From Amblyornis subalaris (lineage: Eukaryota; Chordata; Aves; Passeriformes; Ptilonorhynchidae), in assembly GCA_018881555.1 (NCBI GenBank), contig JACAXG010000064.1, positions 2,883,769 through 2,947,768 on the forward strand: DNA of 64,000 nt. Reading direction: 5' to 3'. Positions 24,505 through 36,219 of this stretch are shown here, piece by piece (position 1 is the first letter of the stretch; every line of letters starts with the position of its first letter). Below the pieces are notes generated by a model, which searched no databases, was not told where the DNA came from, and saw nothing but the letters and a program-made list of their open reading frames with translations. The position numbers and the translations under genes are program-made.

Positions 24505-24915
24505 CATGTTATGGAGAAGATCACCCTGGGTACCACCACGTGGCTTGTGCAGAACATCCAGGGCACAAGCCCTGCCAACACAAGGCTGTGCAAGGCAGGT
24601 CCTGCATGACCAACCTGATCCCATTCTATGACAAGGTGACTCAGAGGACGAAGGGAAGGCTGGAGATGTCTACCTGGACTTTATTCAAGCCTTTGGCACC
24701 ATTTTTCACAACATTATCACAGAGAAACCGGTTGCTCAGGGCTTAGATGGGTGCTCCAATCATTGGGTAAAATCCAGGCTGATTGGCCAGGCCAGGGCAG
24801 CGGTGGGGAATGGAGTTAAATCCAGCCAGGGCTGGGCACCAGTGACGTTTCCCTGGGTTCACAACTGGGGCCAGCCCACTTTAATATCTTTGCAAATGAT
24901 GTGGGTGAGGGAATC
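24505..24915 (+). pseudogene. Broken CR1 ORF2 reverse-transcriptase remnant
   Basis: This segment corresponds to the central reverse-transcriptase domain of CR1 ORF2. One frame reads MTNLIPFYDKVTQ, matching the usual TNLI-FYD region. Counterparts of the 'YLDFSKAFDTVSH' block, the 'NGVKSS' block and the 'GPVLFNIF' block follow, but in shifted frames, so there are at least two frameshifts. The active-site FADD region is lost in the internal deletion. It cannot encode an enzyme. Confidence 0.85.
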
Positions 24916-25075
24916 ATTNGCACAGGCTGCCCAGGGCAGTGGTGGAGTCACCATGTTTGGATGGAATTAAGAAACGTGTATATGTGGCACTTGGGGACAN
25001 GTTTTAGTGGGAATACGATTGGATNCATGATCCTAAAAGTCTTTTCTAACCTGAACAATTCCATGACTTTACGAT
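24505..25075 (+). mobile_element. CR1 LINE with reverse-transcriptase segment, internally deleted
   Basis: Sense CR1 starts near 'tatggagaagatcaccctgg' and passes through 'gcaggtcctgcatgaccaac', 'gtctacctggactttattca', 'aatggagttaaatccagcca' and 'tttaatatctttgcaaatga'. It then jumps at about 24915 directly to the 3' block 'gcacaggctgcccagggcag' and ends 'attccatgactttacgat'. The material between, normally several hundred bases, is missing. Confidence 0.93.
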
Positions 25076-25309
25076 TTTATGAGTCTCTAAACAGTTTTGG
25101 AAAGGTCCAGCCAACGCTGTGGTCTGAGACTTAATTACTGCAGCAGCCAGGCAGTCCCATCTGCTCAATTAAGGAGATATTTTCTCTGTCCCAAAGAGAC
25201 TTCCTGCCTAAACCCTAAGGATTCTCCATAGGCACTCCTTGAGCAGCAGTGGCTGTGTGTACCTTTTGGGAAAGGGAAGGCGCCGTGGGAATGCAGCACA
25301 GTCAGTAAC
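25076..25309. other. Single-copy sequence
   Basis: No gene or repeat recognised. Confidence 0.4.
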
Positions 25310-25735
25310 AGCTCCTAGCAGGGTGGAATTAAGCCATTAATTGTAACCTCAATGGTGTGTTACAGATGAACTAAATCACGACCCGCAGAACTAAATCGTG
25401 TGGGAAGACAGATGTTTGCTCTGATGAATTAGGCCTTCTCCCTAAAAGAAATAAACTGTTTCCTAAGATTATGTTAAAGATGCTAATGCATCTTGCACAG
25501 CGATGAGGAGCGATCTGCTTTGGGAAGACTCGCTGCATAATTCCTCGTTCCCTGATGTTGCTATTCAGTTCTTTATTATTGTGATAATTTATTATTTGTT
25601 ACTAAAGCCCTTTCTGTTAAAAACCTCCAGCCTCCACTGCAGGCAAATGCTTCCTAACCGATCGGTTTGGGGATTTCCTCCAATTAAAGTAAAATATAGA
25701 ATATATCACAGCCAAAATTAACATTACTTGACTGA
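25310..25735. promoter_or_regulatory. Possible conserved non-coding (enhancer-like) block
   Basis: This single-copy block is dense in homeodomain-type ATTA/TAAT cores ('gaattaagccattaattgta', 'gaattagg', 'cataattcc'). It also contains a perfect octamer-type POU site ATGCTAAT (25480-25487) in a small inverted repeat (GATGC-TAAT-GCATC, 25479-25492), with scattered CpGs that are rare elsewhere ('cacgacccgcag', 'ccgatcgg'). This texture is typical of vertebrate developmental enhancers. I have no alignment to prove conservation. Confidence 0.25.
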
Positions 25736-26342
25736 CTGTCTAATGGTTGACATGTGGAGCTGCAATCCTTCAGATGGCTCTCCAAGAGTGGAACTGTACT
25801 GAAATAGGTCCGTATAGACAAAACNTGTTATTGAATGCAATTTTTCCAGGCAGAATCTCCCAGCAAAAGTGGAGCTGGCTGCCAGGGGAAATGACTAGGA
25901 ATAGACAATTTCTCTTCACAGCCCNTTTTGGGATTCACCCGTTATTAGTTCTGACAAACCCTTTTTCTCCCCAGCTCCGGGGAAATTCAAAATTAGAGGC
26001 TGCTGCTTTGTTTGGTACGTTCAGGGAGTTGTACCCTTTAAATAGGCGTTAGTGCTCATACATAATGTCGAGCCGAAAAATGAGAAAGCAAATGAACCGG
26101 TCCTGGAGGGACTTCTGCAGATCCTGTTTTGCCAATCATTGCTGATAGCAGCAGATACCCACGTGGTCGATGGTGGTGGATAACCAAGGGGGCTGCACCC
26201 ACGAGTACTTCCAATTTCAGACACTCTTCAGGCTGTGGAACTGTAACTTCCTTAACCCACCAGAAATTTTGTCGACTTTGCATTTGATTAAATGGGAATA
26301 GAATTGGGAATCCAGCCTGAGTCAGTTTGGTTTGGCAAGACT
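25736..26342. other. Single-copy sequence
   Basis: No gene recognised. A few CpG-containing segments lie near 26060-26190 but there is no CpG island. Confidence 0.45.
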
Positions 26343-26621
26343 GTTTCCAAGAGCATATAGTGGCAAGACAAGGGGCAATGGGTTCCCATTGACAGAGAGC
26401 AGGTTTAGATTAGATATTTAATGTGAGGGTGGTNAGGCCCTGGCACAGGTTGCCCGGGGANGTTGTGGCTGCCCCATCCCTGGAAGTGTTCAAGGCCAGG
26501 TTGGATGGGGNTCTGAGCAACCTGGACTAATGAAAATTGTCCNTGNCCNTGGCAGGAGGTTGGAATGANNTGANCTTTAAGGTCCCCTTCCAACCCAAAC
26601 CATTCCATGATTCTATGGTTC
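26343..26621 (+). mobile_element. CR1 LINE 3' part, N-rich
   Basis: Sense: 'gacaaggggcaatgggttcc', 'aggtttagattagatattta', 'ccctggcacaggttgcccgg', 'gtgttcaaggccaggttgga', ending 'ccattccatgattctatgg'. About 25 bases are missing after 'attagatatt'. Nine Ns fall in 26434-26574. Confidence 0.95.
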
Positions 26622-26885
26622 AGAGAGCTGTCAAAATTTCCATGGCTAATTACACTTGATAGCCTAAGGGAATGTTTGCAGCNTGAGGCTGCTGTTCAGG
26701 GTCTTTGCCCAAAGTTTCTGTGTGAGCTTGGGAAATTCACTGTCTGGTCACCCAGAGAATGGACTCAGATCTTATCTCCCCCTGTCCTCNTCTGGCAAAC
26801 TTTCCTTTGCAATGAACCAAGTATTGGGGTTGAAAGTTTTCAGGGTACACAGCACTGGCATGGCACCAGTTCATTCTGCTATTCC
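26622..26885. other. Spacer between inverted CR1 copies
   Basis: 264 bases of single-copy sequence lie between a plus-strand and a minus-strand CR1 whose 3' tails face each other. Confidence 0.5.
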
Positions 26886-26988
26886 AAGAATCATTGTTTG
26901 AGTAGAAAGGGACATTCAAGANCATCCAGTTCCACCCCTANNCCCATGGGCAGGGACACCTTCCACTAGACCAGGTTGCTCCAAGTGC
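26886..26988 (-). mobile_element. CR1 LINE 3'-end fragment
   Basis: Antisense: 'gagtagaaagggacattcaa', 'cccatgggcagggacacctt' and 'ccactagaccaggttgctcc'. Truncated after about 100 bases. Confidence 0.92.
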
Positions 26989-27611
26989 AAATACCCCCTT
27001 TACAAGTTTGGTCTGTTTTTATTGTNAGACAGTAGATAATTTTTAAAAGATTTATCTCATCTGCCTCAAGTGATGTACAAATTAGTCTGAGCAATTTGTG
27101 AAAGTTTCCAGTCAATGTGATGGAGAGAGATAGATAACTGCAGAAATCTCTGTAGAAAAGAGNGGGGAAAAGCAGGTTAATAGAATTTTGTCAATAAAGG
27201 TAGAAGCATTTGGGGAAAGAAGGGGAATATTTATGATGAAATCGTATTTTTCTCTCTTTTTGCTTGAGCTGTGCATGGATTCCTTGACCTGTGCTCACAC
27301 AGAACTATTGGATGTGCACACATATTTGTTTAGCCAGTAACTGGATTAAGTAGTTTCTTCTTCACTTCAGGGGAGGTTTAGATTGGATATTATNAAAAAA
27401 AATGAAATCACAAAAGCTTTCAGCAACCTGGAGGTGCATAGAGAGATGTGGGAGTAGACAGTGCCTCTAAGAATTTCACCAAAAATTAATAATTTCCGTC
27501 AGCTGGTTGGAAGCATATGGGTTTGAGTGCTCATGTGGCACAGGTATCNTCAGTGAACTCACCCAGCTGACACAAATAATTTTAAATTCAGGTTGAATTG
27601 AAGTGAGATTT
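26989..27611. other. Single-copy sequence
   Basis: AT-rich. No gene recognised. Confidence 0.45.
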
Positions 27612-27790
27612 ATGGAGTCATTGAATCATGGAATTGCCAGGGTTGAAAGGGACCTTCAAGATCGTCTTATTCCAACCCCCCTGCCATGGACAGGGACACC
27701 TTCCACTAGACCAGGTAGCTCCAAGCCCCATCCAGCCTTGGACACTTCCAGGGGTGGGGCAGCCACAGCTTCTCTGGGCAATGTGTTGAA
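27612..27790 (-). mobile_element. CR1 LINE 3' fragment
   Basis: Antisense: 'gaatcatggaattgccaggg', 'tccaacccccctgccatgga', 'ccttccactagaccaggtag', 'cttggacacttccaggggtg' and 'cacagcttctctgggcaatg'. A degraded continuation may run to about 27815. Confidence 0.95.
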
Positions 27791-30060
27791 GTCAAATATT
27801 CTTCCGACCTATTCTCTCTTGGACAACGCCATAGAGGTGCTGAAACCTTCCTCAGGCTCCCAGGAAGAAAACCTTGCTCAGGACTATTTCTTAAATTGTG
27901 AATTCCCCCTCANATGACATAAAACTGCTGAAATCGCCCCTGGAAATCCATATAAATACATGTTTCTGTCACACAGAGTTTTTAGTTCTGTTTTCTGCTT
28001 CTCTGTCTGTCAGTTAAAATCTTTCTGACAAACCTGTCAGTCTCACTCTTCTCAGGGGATCAGTCCTGGAGCCACAGTCAGTGCAACAGCTGGAGGGAGA
28101 GGAAGGAAATGCCTTTTCTCACTTACTATGGGATCCTGTGAAACCCAAGGAGCAGTGGTTGGATTTGGTAAGTGTCAGAGGACTGCAGAGGGGTACAACA
28201 AATTTTGCAAGGATCCAGAGGAACATTTTGTCAGTCCCTGGAATTTCTGGCAGGTTTTTATCAATGTTCTTGAAATCACCCAAGGATAGGGGTTGCCTTT
28301 ACACTCCTGAGGGGAGACCATCACTTCCAAAGCCTTACTATCCCTTCTATCATAAAGTTTCTTTAATGTAAAACTAGGTGAACATTCCCTCCTGGAAAGT
28401 GTGTGCATTGCTTTCTACCTAAGTTGAAAATTGAACAGTTTATTCTCTTTTTCTCCATGGTATCTTCTGCAAATTTGAAGATTGTTGGATTATCTTTGAC
28501 TAATCACATAGCCCATGAATTTTTACTTCTAAAAAGACCTTTGATTTTTACCCTGCCAAGCACACACAGAGCTGGTCTGTGATACTCTGCAACCCCATTG
28601 TGGGTACATTCATCCCTCCTGACATAGCCACTTCTGCTTTCTTAAAACCTTTTCTCACACCTTAATTTCCCATGTGAAATTACACGATAATGCTTGGCTT
28701 ATTCCTCTCGAGATTTGCTTTAATATTTGAGTCTCTAACAAGTCACTGCCCACCAGTGCTTCTGATTCTCTTGCATGGTCCTTGTTTGGATTTGGATGTG
28801 AACCCTGATTTCATCCAACTGAGACAGGATGGATGCAAGGATATATCCTATTTGTCAGTTTTGTGAATAGAGTGAAATATCAAACTGTCTACTGGCCTGA
28901 ATGATTTTTGTCATTCTTCTTTAAATAATCCCTGATTATTTATTAAAAAAGCTTTGTTGTCAGTACCTTTCTACCTTTGAAGTTGAATTTTTCTTCCTCA
29001 GCATAGTTGGAAGCTTCAGTCTGCCCAAGCTTGGATTCTAATTTTTTTCTGAGAAAAAGAAATTTGGGGTTATTTTAGTTTTTTTATAAATGCAGGCCAA
29101 GATTCCAAGCGGCAAAAGATAAATATTATCTCTTCCTTTATCTCTTTAGAGATAATGTTGGAACCTAGGAATACCAATGCAGTAAGAGGTCCATTTTTAT
29201 CTGGTGATATCTATCAGGCCATTCAGACCTTTTCCTATAAGGAACCCACATATTCACAATTTTCTTTGTAGAAATAAAATTAAAACAATAATTTAATTGA
29301 TTTTCAAATGTTTTAAGCATACATGGGTTGTGTTGTGTTTTGTTCTGTTTGGTTTGGTTGGTTGGTTGGTTGGGTTTTTTTCATTGCACTGAATTGCCAT
29401 TAAGAATTAAACTCAACTGAGGTTAAGAAAAGGACACGCAGGTGTCCTTTATGATGAATAAAGTTACAAAAGATAATAAATAAAACATGGCATCACTAAC
29501 CACTGGAGACATCTGGGGCTTTTATCTGCACTCTAATGAAATACTTAACCAGCGAACATATGTGATACTTGAAAAAATGACCTTTGCCAAGCAACAAGAT
29601 TTTTGTTCTCCCTTGCCTGGAAAAAGCCCAGACCTGTACAGAATCTTACAATGTTTCTGGTTTTATTAACTCTTCTTTTGTTGTTTCTTGTAATCTAATG
29701 CAATAGTGATGAAACAGTTTGGGGTGGCAGCCCCAGAGACTCTGCTTACCCTCACACGTTGGAAAACATCCCCACTGCACCGGACAAACCAANGCCCTCC
29801 GGATGTGCCTGCAGGGTCCTCACCAGATATTCACTTTATCAGAGTAAGAACTTTGCTGTAAGTTGAAGAATGGGGGCAGGCGTGGTAGCAGAGCACCAAA
29901 AAGCACTAACAATTTGTGGAAATACCTCCAAGCTGCCAGCAGGAGCTGCATGTTTTAGTTATCAATGGTTTAGACTTTGCTCCATNTACTGTGGTTGATG
30001 AATCACTACATTTGTCCAATACTGGTAAGAGATCCACACAGAATTAAAAAAATATATAAA
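27791..30060. other. Single-copy sequence
   Basis: 2.3 kb with no recognised gene or interspersed repeat, containing the GGTT tract listed separately. Confidence 0.5.
29325..29381. repeat. (GGTT)n / T-G simple repeat
   Basis: 'tgggttgtgttgtgttttgt' leads into GGTT tetramers (about 29355-29375) and a T-run. No A or C on the plus strand apart from one C. Confidence 0.85.
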
Positions 30061-30241
30061 ATCATAAAATCATCGANTCATAGAATGGTTTTTGTTGGAA
30101 GGGACCATCAAGATCATCTCNATCCAAGCCCCTGCCATGTGCAGGGACACCTTCCACTATCCCAGGTTGCTCCCAGTCCTGTCCAGCCTGGCCTTGAACA
30201 CTTCCAGGAATGAGACATCCACAGCTTCTCTGGGCACTGTC
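30061..30241 (-). mobile_element. CR1 LINE 3' fragment
   Basis: Antisense: 'atcataaaatcatcg', 'catagaatggtttttgttgg', 'ccctgccatgtgcagggaca', 'ccttccactatcccaggttg' and 'ctggccttgaacacttccag'. Confidence 0.95.
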
Positions 30242-31773
30242 TTAAGGTTTATTAAAGTTGTGATATGTTGGTTCAGTATTTATCTCTTTACCACCACAGC
30301 ATATCTTAAAAATACTGTTGGATGCTGTGATCAAACCCACCAGACTCTGAAACTCCACATCCACCCGGGTTGCCTTGGGGTTGTTGCCTGAAATANTGCA
30401 CAGCATCACTGAGGAAACATTCTGGGGTCTCTCATTTTGGAGATTCCTCTGTGGCTTTTGCATCTGTTGTCACAATGGTCTTGGTGACAGTTTGACTGTT
30501 ATCCCTGTGCCAGCCACTCATGCTTCGTGGAAAATGCAGCTTCATTCGTCTTTCTTCTTTTGTCAGCCGTAAAGGTGCTCAAAACATCAAAATTACATCA
30601 ACATATTGATGCATCAATAGCCACTGAGGGTCCCCTTTATGTGAATGGGACAGTTTACGTTTTACTGTGGCAATTTTCCATGACTCTGCAGACTCAGGTG
30701 TTCTCTCTCTGGCCCAGATGATGTAGAAGATGTCAACTCCAGAGTGACAATTCCACCCTATGATACCTTTTCTTATTCAAACAATAATATGACACTTTAG
30801 GAGTGTCCAGGTTTTAAAAATAATCTTGGTCTTCATCTTTTTTCTCCCTGAAGTGCACCTTTTTTTCCTCATAAACCTCTAGTTCTCTTAAGGGAGGCAT
30901 GAGACTGACCTGAGGCAGCAATTATTATTCTTTACCTAAATTTATGTGCCTCTAACCAGCAATAGAAATATGACAAATGAGTATCAGTAGGAAACTGTAA
31001 ACCCCAGACTCCCCTGGGATTTAGCAACTTTCTTAATGAGAAAAACAATAACCATCCTAGTCCTGAGAGGGCTGAAGATAAATGACTGTCTGTTGTTGAT
31101 ATTTTGATCTATGGGACAAATATGGTGTTTCTATTGAGACAGAGTTTATATAAAGGCAGCTGAAACCCATAAGCTGCTCTTTGCAGGTAAATCCACTTGA
31201 TATCACTGGTAGAGAAAAGCAGAAATATGTTTTTAAATCATTACTTTTCCCAGGCTCAAAAAGCAATTTTTTTTCCCACCCTCTCTTTTTTATTTATTTC
31301 TTTTTTTTTTTTTTCCCCCATTTCTTCAGCTAAACGGCCACCTAATGGGTGGAACAATACCTGGAAGGTCGTGTTACAAAATTCCCACCTTTCTTTTAAA
31401 CTGTCCTCTGGACAGCCACAGACAAAGGCTTTGAAAGTCAAAGATGTTCTTTAACATCAACGAAATATTTTAGGAGGGAAAAAAAAAAGGCACATGTAAA
31501 AAGACAAATTCTAATGGATCTCAGAGATAGAATTACAGTAATATTTCACAGAATTTCCAGTAATACTGCTATTTTTCCCCTCAACTTTCAGACTGTATTG
31601 TCATACTCTGTGATGTAATATCATTATATTGTATGAAGACTGTATATCATGCGTACTTTAATTAACCCAGACAACTCGTTTCTGTCTGATGGGAAGTTCC
31701 TTGGTGTTAAAATAAAAAAAAGGATGGTTCTCATGTTGAACAGAGCATCATGACTTTACTGGTACAATTCTCT
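30242..31773. other. Single-copy sequence
   Basis: A T/C-rich run lies at about 31283-31325. No gene recognised. Confidence 0.5.
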
Positions 31774-32040
31774 TGTGGTTTAACCTCAGCTGGGAACTCA
31801 GGCTTACAAAACCACTCACTCACTCCCCTCTGATGAGATGGAAGAGAGAATCAGAAGGGTAAAAGTGAGAAAACTCATGGCTGGAGATAAAGACAGTTTA
31901 ACAGGTAAAAGCCAAAGCTCCACACACCAGCAAAGCAAAAGAAGGAATTCACTCCCTGCTTCCCATGGGCAGGCAGGTGTTCAGCCACCCCCAGGAAAGC
32001 TGGGCTCCATCTTTGGGGAACAGAAACATGACAAGAAAAC
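31774..32040 (-). mobile_element. Partial LTR of an avian endogenous retrovirus, 3' end
   Basis: Read on the minus strand this matches the 3' part of a common avian LTR. On the plus strand it appears as 'tgtggtttaacctcagctgg' (the CA-terminated LTR end), 'ccactcactcactcccctct', 'atggaagagagaatcagaag', 'gacagtttaacaggtaaaag' and 'gggcaggcaggtgttcagcc'. It fades after about 32010. The type differs from that at 5875 and is in opposite orientation. The 5' part is missing, there are no internal genes and no partner LTR. Confidence 0.82.
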
Positions 32041-35000
32041 TATGAACAGATTAAGTAATACACAATGGAAGTTGAAGCAGGGAAACTTTCAGTAGAGTAG
32101 AGTCTGTTTGGGGTTTTTTTTAAGTGGAAGAATTTAGCCTCTGAAAAAATTTACCATATGGGATTAGACACTTTCAGAGAGTTAAAAATCCAGATTAGTA
32201 TTGGTGAGNACACAACCTCCACACCTCTTGTCAGACCCTGGAAAAGCAGAGAAAAAACAAGCACAGTCCCTGTTTTACAGTCTCCAAATTCTCAGAAAGT
32301 GGAAGCCACAACAAACCNGACACAGTGGAGGGGCTGTGTCATTTTGGGACCCTGAAAAAGGATTTCCACTGAATGCATTGCCCATGCCAGCAAACAGAGT
32401 AAAAAGGGCAAAGCAAAGAANAGACACATTTTCACAGTGGCAAACATTACATTTTCTTGTGAACTGTATTTTTAGTGCCTTCCTTTTGCATTTCATCATT
32501 CCCTCCCCAAACTTCTGATCCTTGCTCAGTTGGGGTCATTTTATCCTANAGAGCTCTGCCTCCAGCATCTGAACTTTAGAACATCTTTCTTTCCAGGCTT
32601 TCCCTCTCTGTAGCTCATATGTCAAGGGATTTTAGGCAGCAGGGACTTTTAACCATTGTGCTCACTTTTGTGGTAGATCTCAGGGGTTTTATAACTGTCC
32701 ATTAAAATCAAAGGGGAAAAAAATGACTAAGAGAAAGAGAAGTGTTCTTTAAAAAATTTTATTTTATAAAACTGTTGTAGAACAGCATTGGTTACATATA
32801 ATGCAAAAACAGTGAGGTGAAACCAGCAATGGAGTTGATAAGACAAATTAGGCCTTCATTAGAGATGAGCAGTTGTGTGATCAGGGAATAAACACTGAAG
32901 GGCTTTCACCAACACTGCTGAGACTTTTGTGCTTACCCTCTAAATTACCTCTCTTTCTCCTGCTCTCCTGTTCCACTCCAGGGGTTTTACCTCACCTGCA
33001 ATCATCCCTTCAGACCTTCTGACACGACCCAGCCAGTTCCCCTGGCTAATATGTATTTCTATTACACTTATTGGCTGTGATAGANGCCAGCAAGAGACCA
33101 TTCTCCCACTGCCAACCTCCTGCCTCCATGTAACTTATAATTGAGTTGTGGTTGGGGAACATTAACTCTCCAAAGGCGTATGGAAATGTTTGCTCTGACT
33201 GGTGATCTGGGAGATTTTATTGTCGTGATTACCATCTCGCTTCTTCTATTCTTAGCTCCAGTCCTTGCTTTTAGTGCCTGCCATATCTCAAGGGGTTTTA
33301 CAGAGACAGAAGTAATTTTCTGGAGAAGAATGTGGAAGTTTCCATGTGGCAGAAAGTATGAAAAGGGAGCGTGGTCAAGTGAGTAACAAATCAGGATATG
33401 AATCAAAGGTTGTTAAAAGCAAGTGGAACAATGATATTAACTGCAGGGGCTTTGGGTCCTGGGAGGCAAACTATATCTTATAATGCCAATGCTTAGTGTA
33501 CAGGGCAAAAATGTAAAAAATATCACATTTTTTTTGTGCAAAGCTATGTTTAATAATGTGTAGAAGGGACTGCTGAGAGCAGGAGAGCAGTGTATTTCTC
33601 AGTACTTCTCTATAATATTTTGTCCCTTTAGTTATACAGTGTTCTACCGGGAGATTAAATACAATCCTTAAATCCTTTAGTATCAACATAGTCTGAGTCC
33701 AAAGCAAACAATCCACATATCAGCAGCAAGCCTTGACTCCTGATCGAGCAGGGAATTAATGAGCTCAGAAGGCAGTGCCAGGATTGCCTCTCCTGGTCAC
33801 ATGTGAGGAGGAAGCTCTGCTCCAAAACGAGCATCTGTGCTCCTGCTTGCACACATCAAATCACTGTTTATACTACCATGAGTCTGGGAGGAATCCACGG
33901 GAGACTGTGAAGAGGGAAAAAGTTTCAGTGCTGTGGACAGAGAGGTGGAAGGGAAAAAAGTGACTTTTTGAAGCTTTCCANACCTCCTCACCCCTCCAAA
34001 CCTCTCTGGGTTGTCTTCCTAACTCATCACCTCCCTCCATCCTCCATCTGGTTTTTTTAACNTGCATTTCTTGGAGGCCTGGCATCATCTCCACACTCTT
34101 TCACTGGAATTCCACCAGCACATAAATACACATCTGACGCCTTAAGGGCTCGTATAAGAAGACAATAAAAGCGAAGAGATCCTTCCATTCACCATGGTTG
34201 CTCTTCAGCTTCTTACAGAAGAGAAATATTGGTGATTTTTACCCCATGGACGCTGCATAGATGTTGTTGATCATGGAGGAGAGGTGACTGACTGGCAGGA
34301 TAACATAATACATCCTGTTAATGTTTTAAAGCACAGACTGTTTGCTGCCATTTCTCACTGAGATCAAGATGAGAAACTGACTTCTATTGATATGGATTGG
34401 AATTGGTCGTACTCGGAAGAACAAAACACATTCACTGAAGAATTAGCAGCAATTTTCACTCCTGTCTATCTTGGTTGAAACATGAAAAGCTCTTTTGAGT
34501 TTACTATGTAATTATACCATCTGAATTCTCTTCAGCTAGTGTTCAGTTTCCTCCCCATGGATGCATCTGCCATCTCTGAGTTATCCCGGTGAGTCCTTTC
34601 ACACTATCCAATACCAGAACTTTGTGACCAAAACCCATGGATGTAATTCCTCAGGTGTCATCTACAGTGAAGTTCTTCATAACAAAGTTTGCTGACTTTG
34701 GTAATATATAAAGCCATTGATGAATCCTCTAATGACTTTAAGGAATAGAGAGTGATTTTTTTTTGGTCTTTGCACTCTGCTTGCATTTTCTCCTTTGGGG
34801 ACCTTAAATATTTCAGGGCATTTATAAAGGTTGACTTCTTCTGCCTTGCCTGCCTACCTCTGTGGAGTATTTTGTTTGGTCTTATGTCAAATGAAGATGC
34901 AGGCTTCAGAAGGTTAGTAACACTTAAAAGCACAGGAAAGATCAATCTGGGATTTGGAAAAGTGGGAAGAAGTTCCCTGATGGAACTTTATAGCCCACCA

Positions 35001-35664
35001 GAGAGTGTTTTTATATTGGAGCTTTGTGAAAGGAAAATCAGTCTAGACTCACCCCACCTAAGTGAGGCTCTAAATTTTGAACACAGCAACCCTTGGGAAA
35101 CATAAGGACCTCCACAGGGTAGTACAGTCTATCCCAAGATCTTTTTCCACTGGCTGTAACAGGAGCTGAAAGTGGCTGTGCTCATTTTTAAATGCTTAAA
35201 GTAAGATAAGGTAAATGTGGGCTCAGCAGTGAATCCAACTTACCTGTAAAGAAAACGAGCTCTAAACCCATCCTGTAGGTTGAAGAATTGCTGAGTCTGT
35301 GCTTGGAATGTGCGGGCCTGGAGGATCCTGGCACGGGCTTCCCGGCACTTAGCACTGCTGCNGAGCGTGTCAGGAACCCCCCAGTGGAATCATAAAGCGA
35401 GCAAACAAAAAGGCAAAGGACATCACAGACCTGCCTGATGTTTTCCTGCCTGCTGCTGTCAGCACTGCCGCTCATCCCAAACTTCTGCCTTCTGCTCACT
35501 GCCTGCTGGACAGGAATTACAGGAGCTCTTCTAGTTTGTCAACATTCTCCACGGAGCCCTTTTTTGTTTTGTTTTCTTTCTTTATTTGGTCTGACAGCGA
35601 GCTGGATACTGCAAAGTCAGTGCCACAGTTGGACAGAGGATTGCAGTGATCACTGCTGGGGCCC
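32041..35664. other. Long single-copy stretch
   Basis: 3.6 kb with no recognised interspersed repeat. A frame at 33141-33386 encodes a hydrophobic stretch but lacks other support. The region 33020-33310 has an enhancer-like texture. No gene recognised. Confidence 0.5.
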
Positions 35665-36219
35665 TCTTTTCAGAAAACCCTGCTCTGCTCTTCTGAGACC
35701 ACTCCTGAAGTGCTGTGTCCAGATCTTGGGCCCTCAGCACAAGAAAGACATGGATCTGTTGGAACGAGGCCAGAGGGGGCCACTAAGCTGATCACAGGGC
35801 TGGAACACCCCTGCTGTGGGGACAGGCTGGGAGAGCTGGGGCTGCTCAACCTGGAGAAGAGAAGGCTCCAGGGAGACCTAAGAGCCCCTTCCAGGGCCTA
35901 AAGAGGCTCCAAGAGAGCTGGAGAGGGACTTTTCACAAGGACACGGATAGCTAGGACGAGAGATGATGGTCTTAAGCTGAAGGAGGGTAGGTTTAGATTA
36001 GATATTAGGAAGAAATTCTTTAGTGTGGGGATGGTGAGGCCCTGGAACAGGTTTCCCTGTAGAAGCTGTCGACTCCCCATCCCTGGAAGTGTTCAACACC
36101 AGGCTGGATGAGGCTCTGAGTAACCTGGTCTAGTGGAAGATGACCCTGCCCACGGCAGGGGGGTGGAATGAGATGGTCTTGAAGGTTCCTTCCAGCCCAA
36201 ACCAGCCTGTGATTCTTTG
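35665..36219 (+). mobile_element. CR1 LINE 3' part, about 555 bp
   Basis: Sense: 'gaagtgctgtgtccagatct', 'gggctggaacacccctgctg', 'ctcaacctggagaagagaag', 'ggtttagattagatattagg', 'ccctggaacaggtttccctg', 'aacctggtctagtggaagat', ending 'accagcctgtgattctttga'. One of the two longest CR1 pieces without a large internal deletion. Fragments of the ORF2 C-terminus ([11 protein letters not shown]) remain with frame breaks. Confidence 0.96.

Noticed and set aside
33141..33386. 81-codon frame with a hydrophobic stretch and a GTGAGT donor near 33379
   Set aside because: The membrane-like stretch and donor are short, the nearest acceptor would exclude the hydrophobic part, and no family is recognised.
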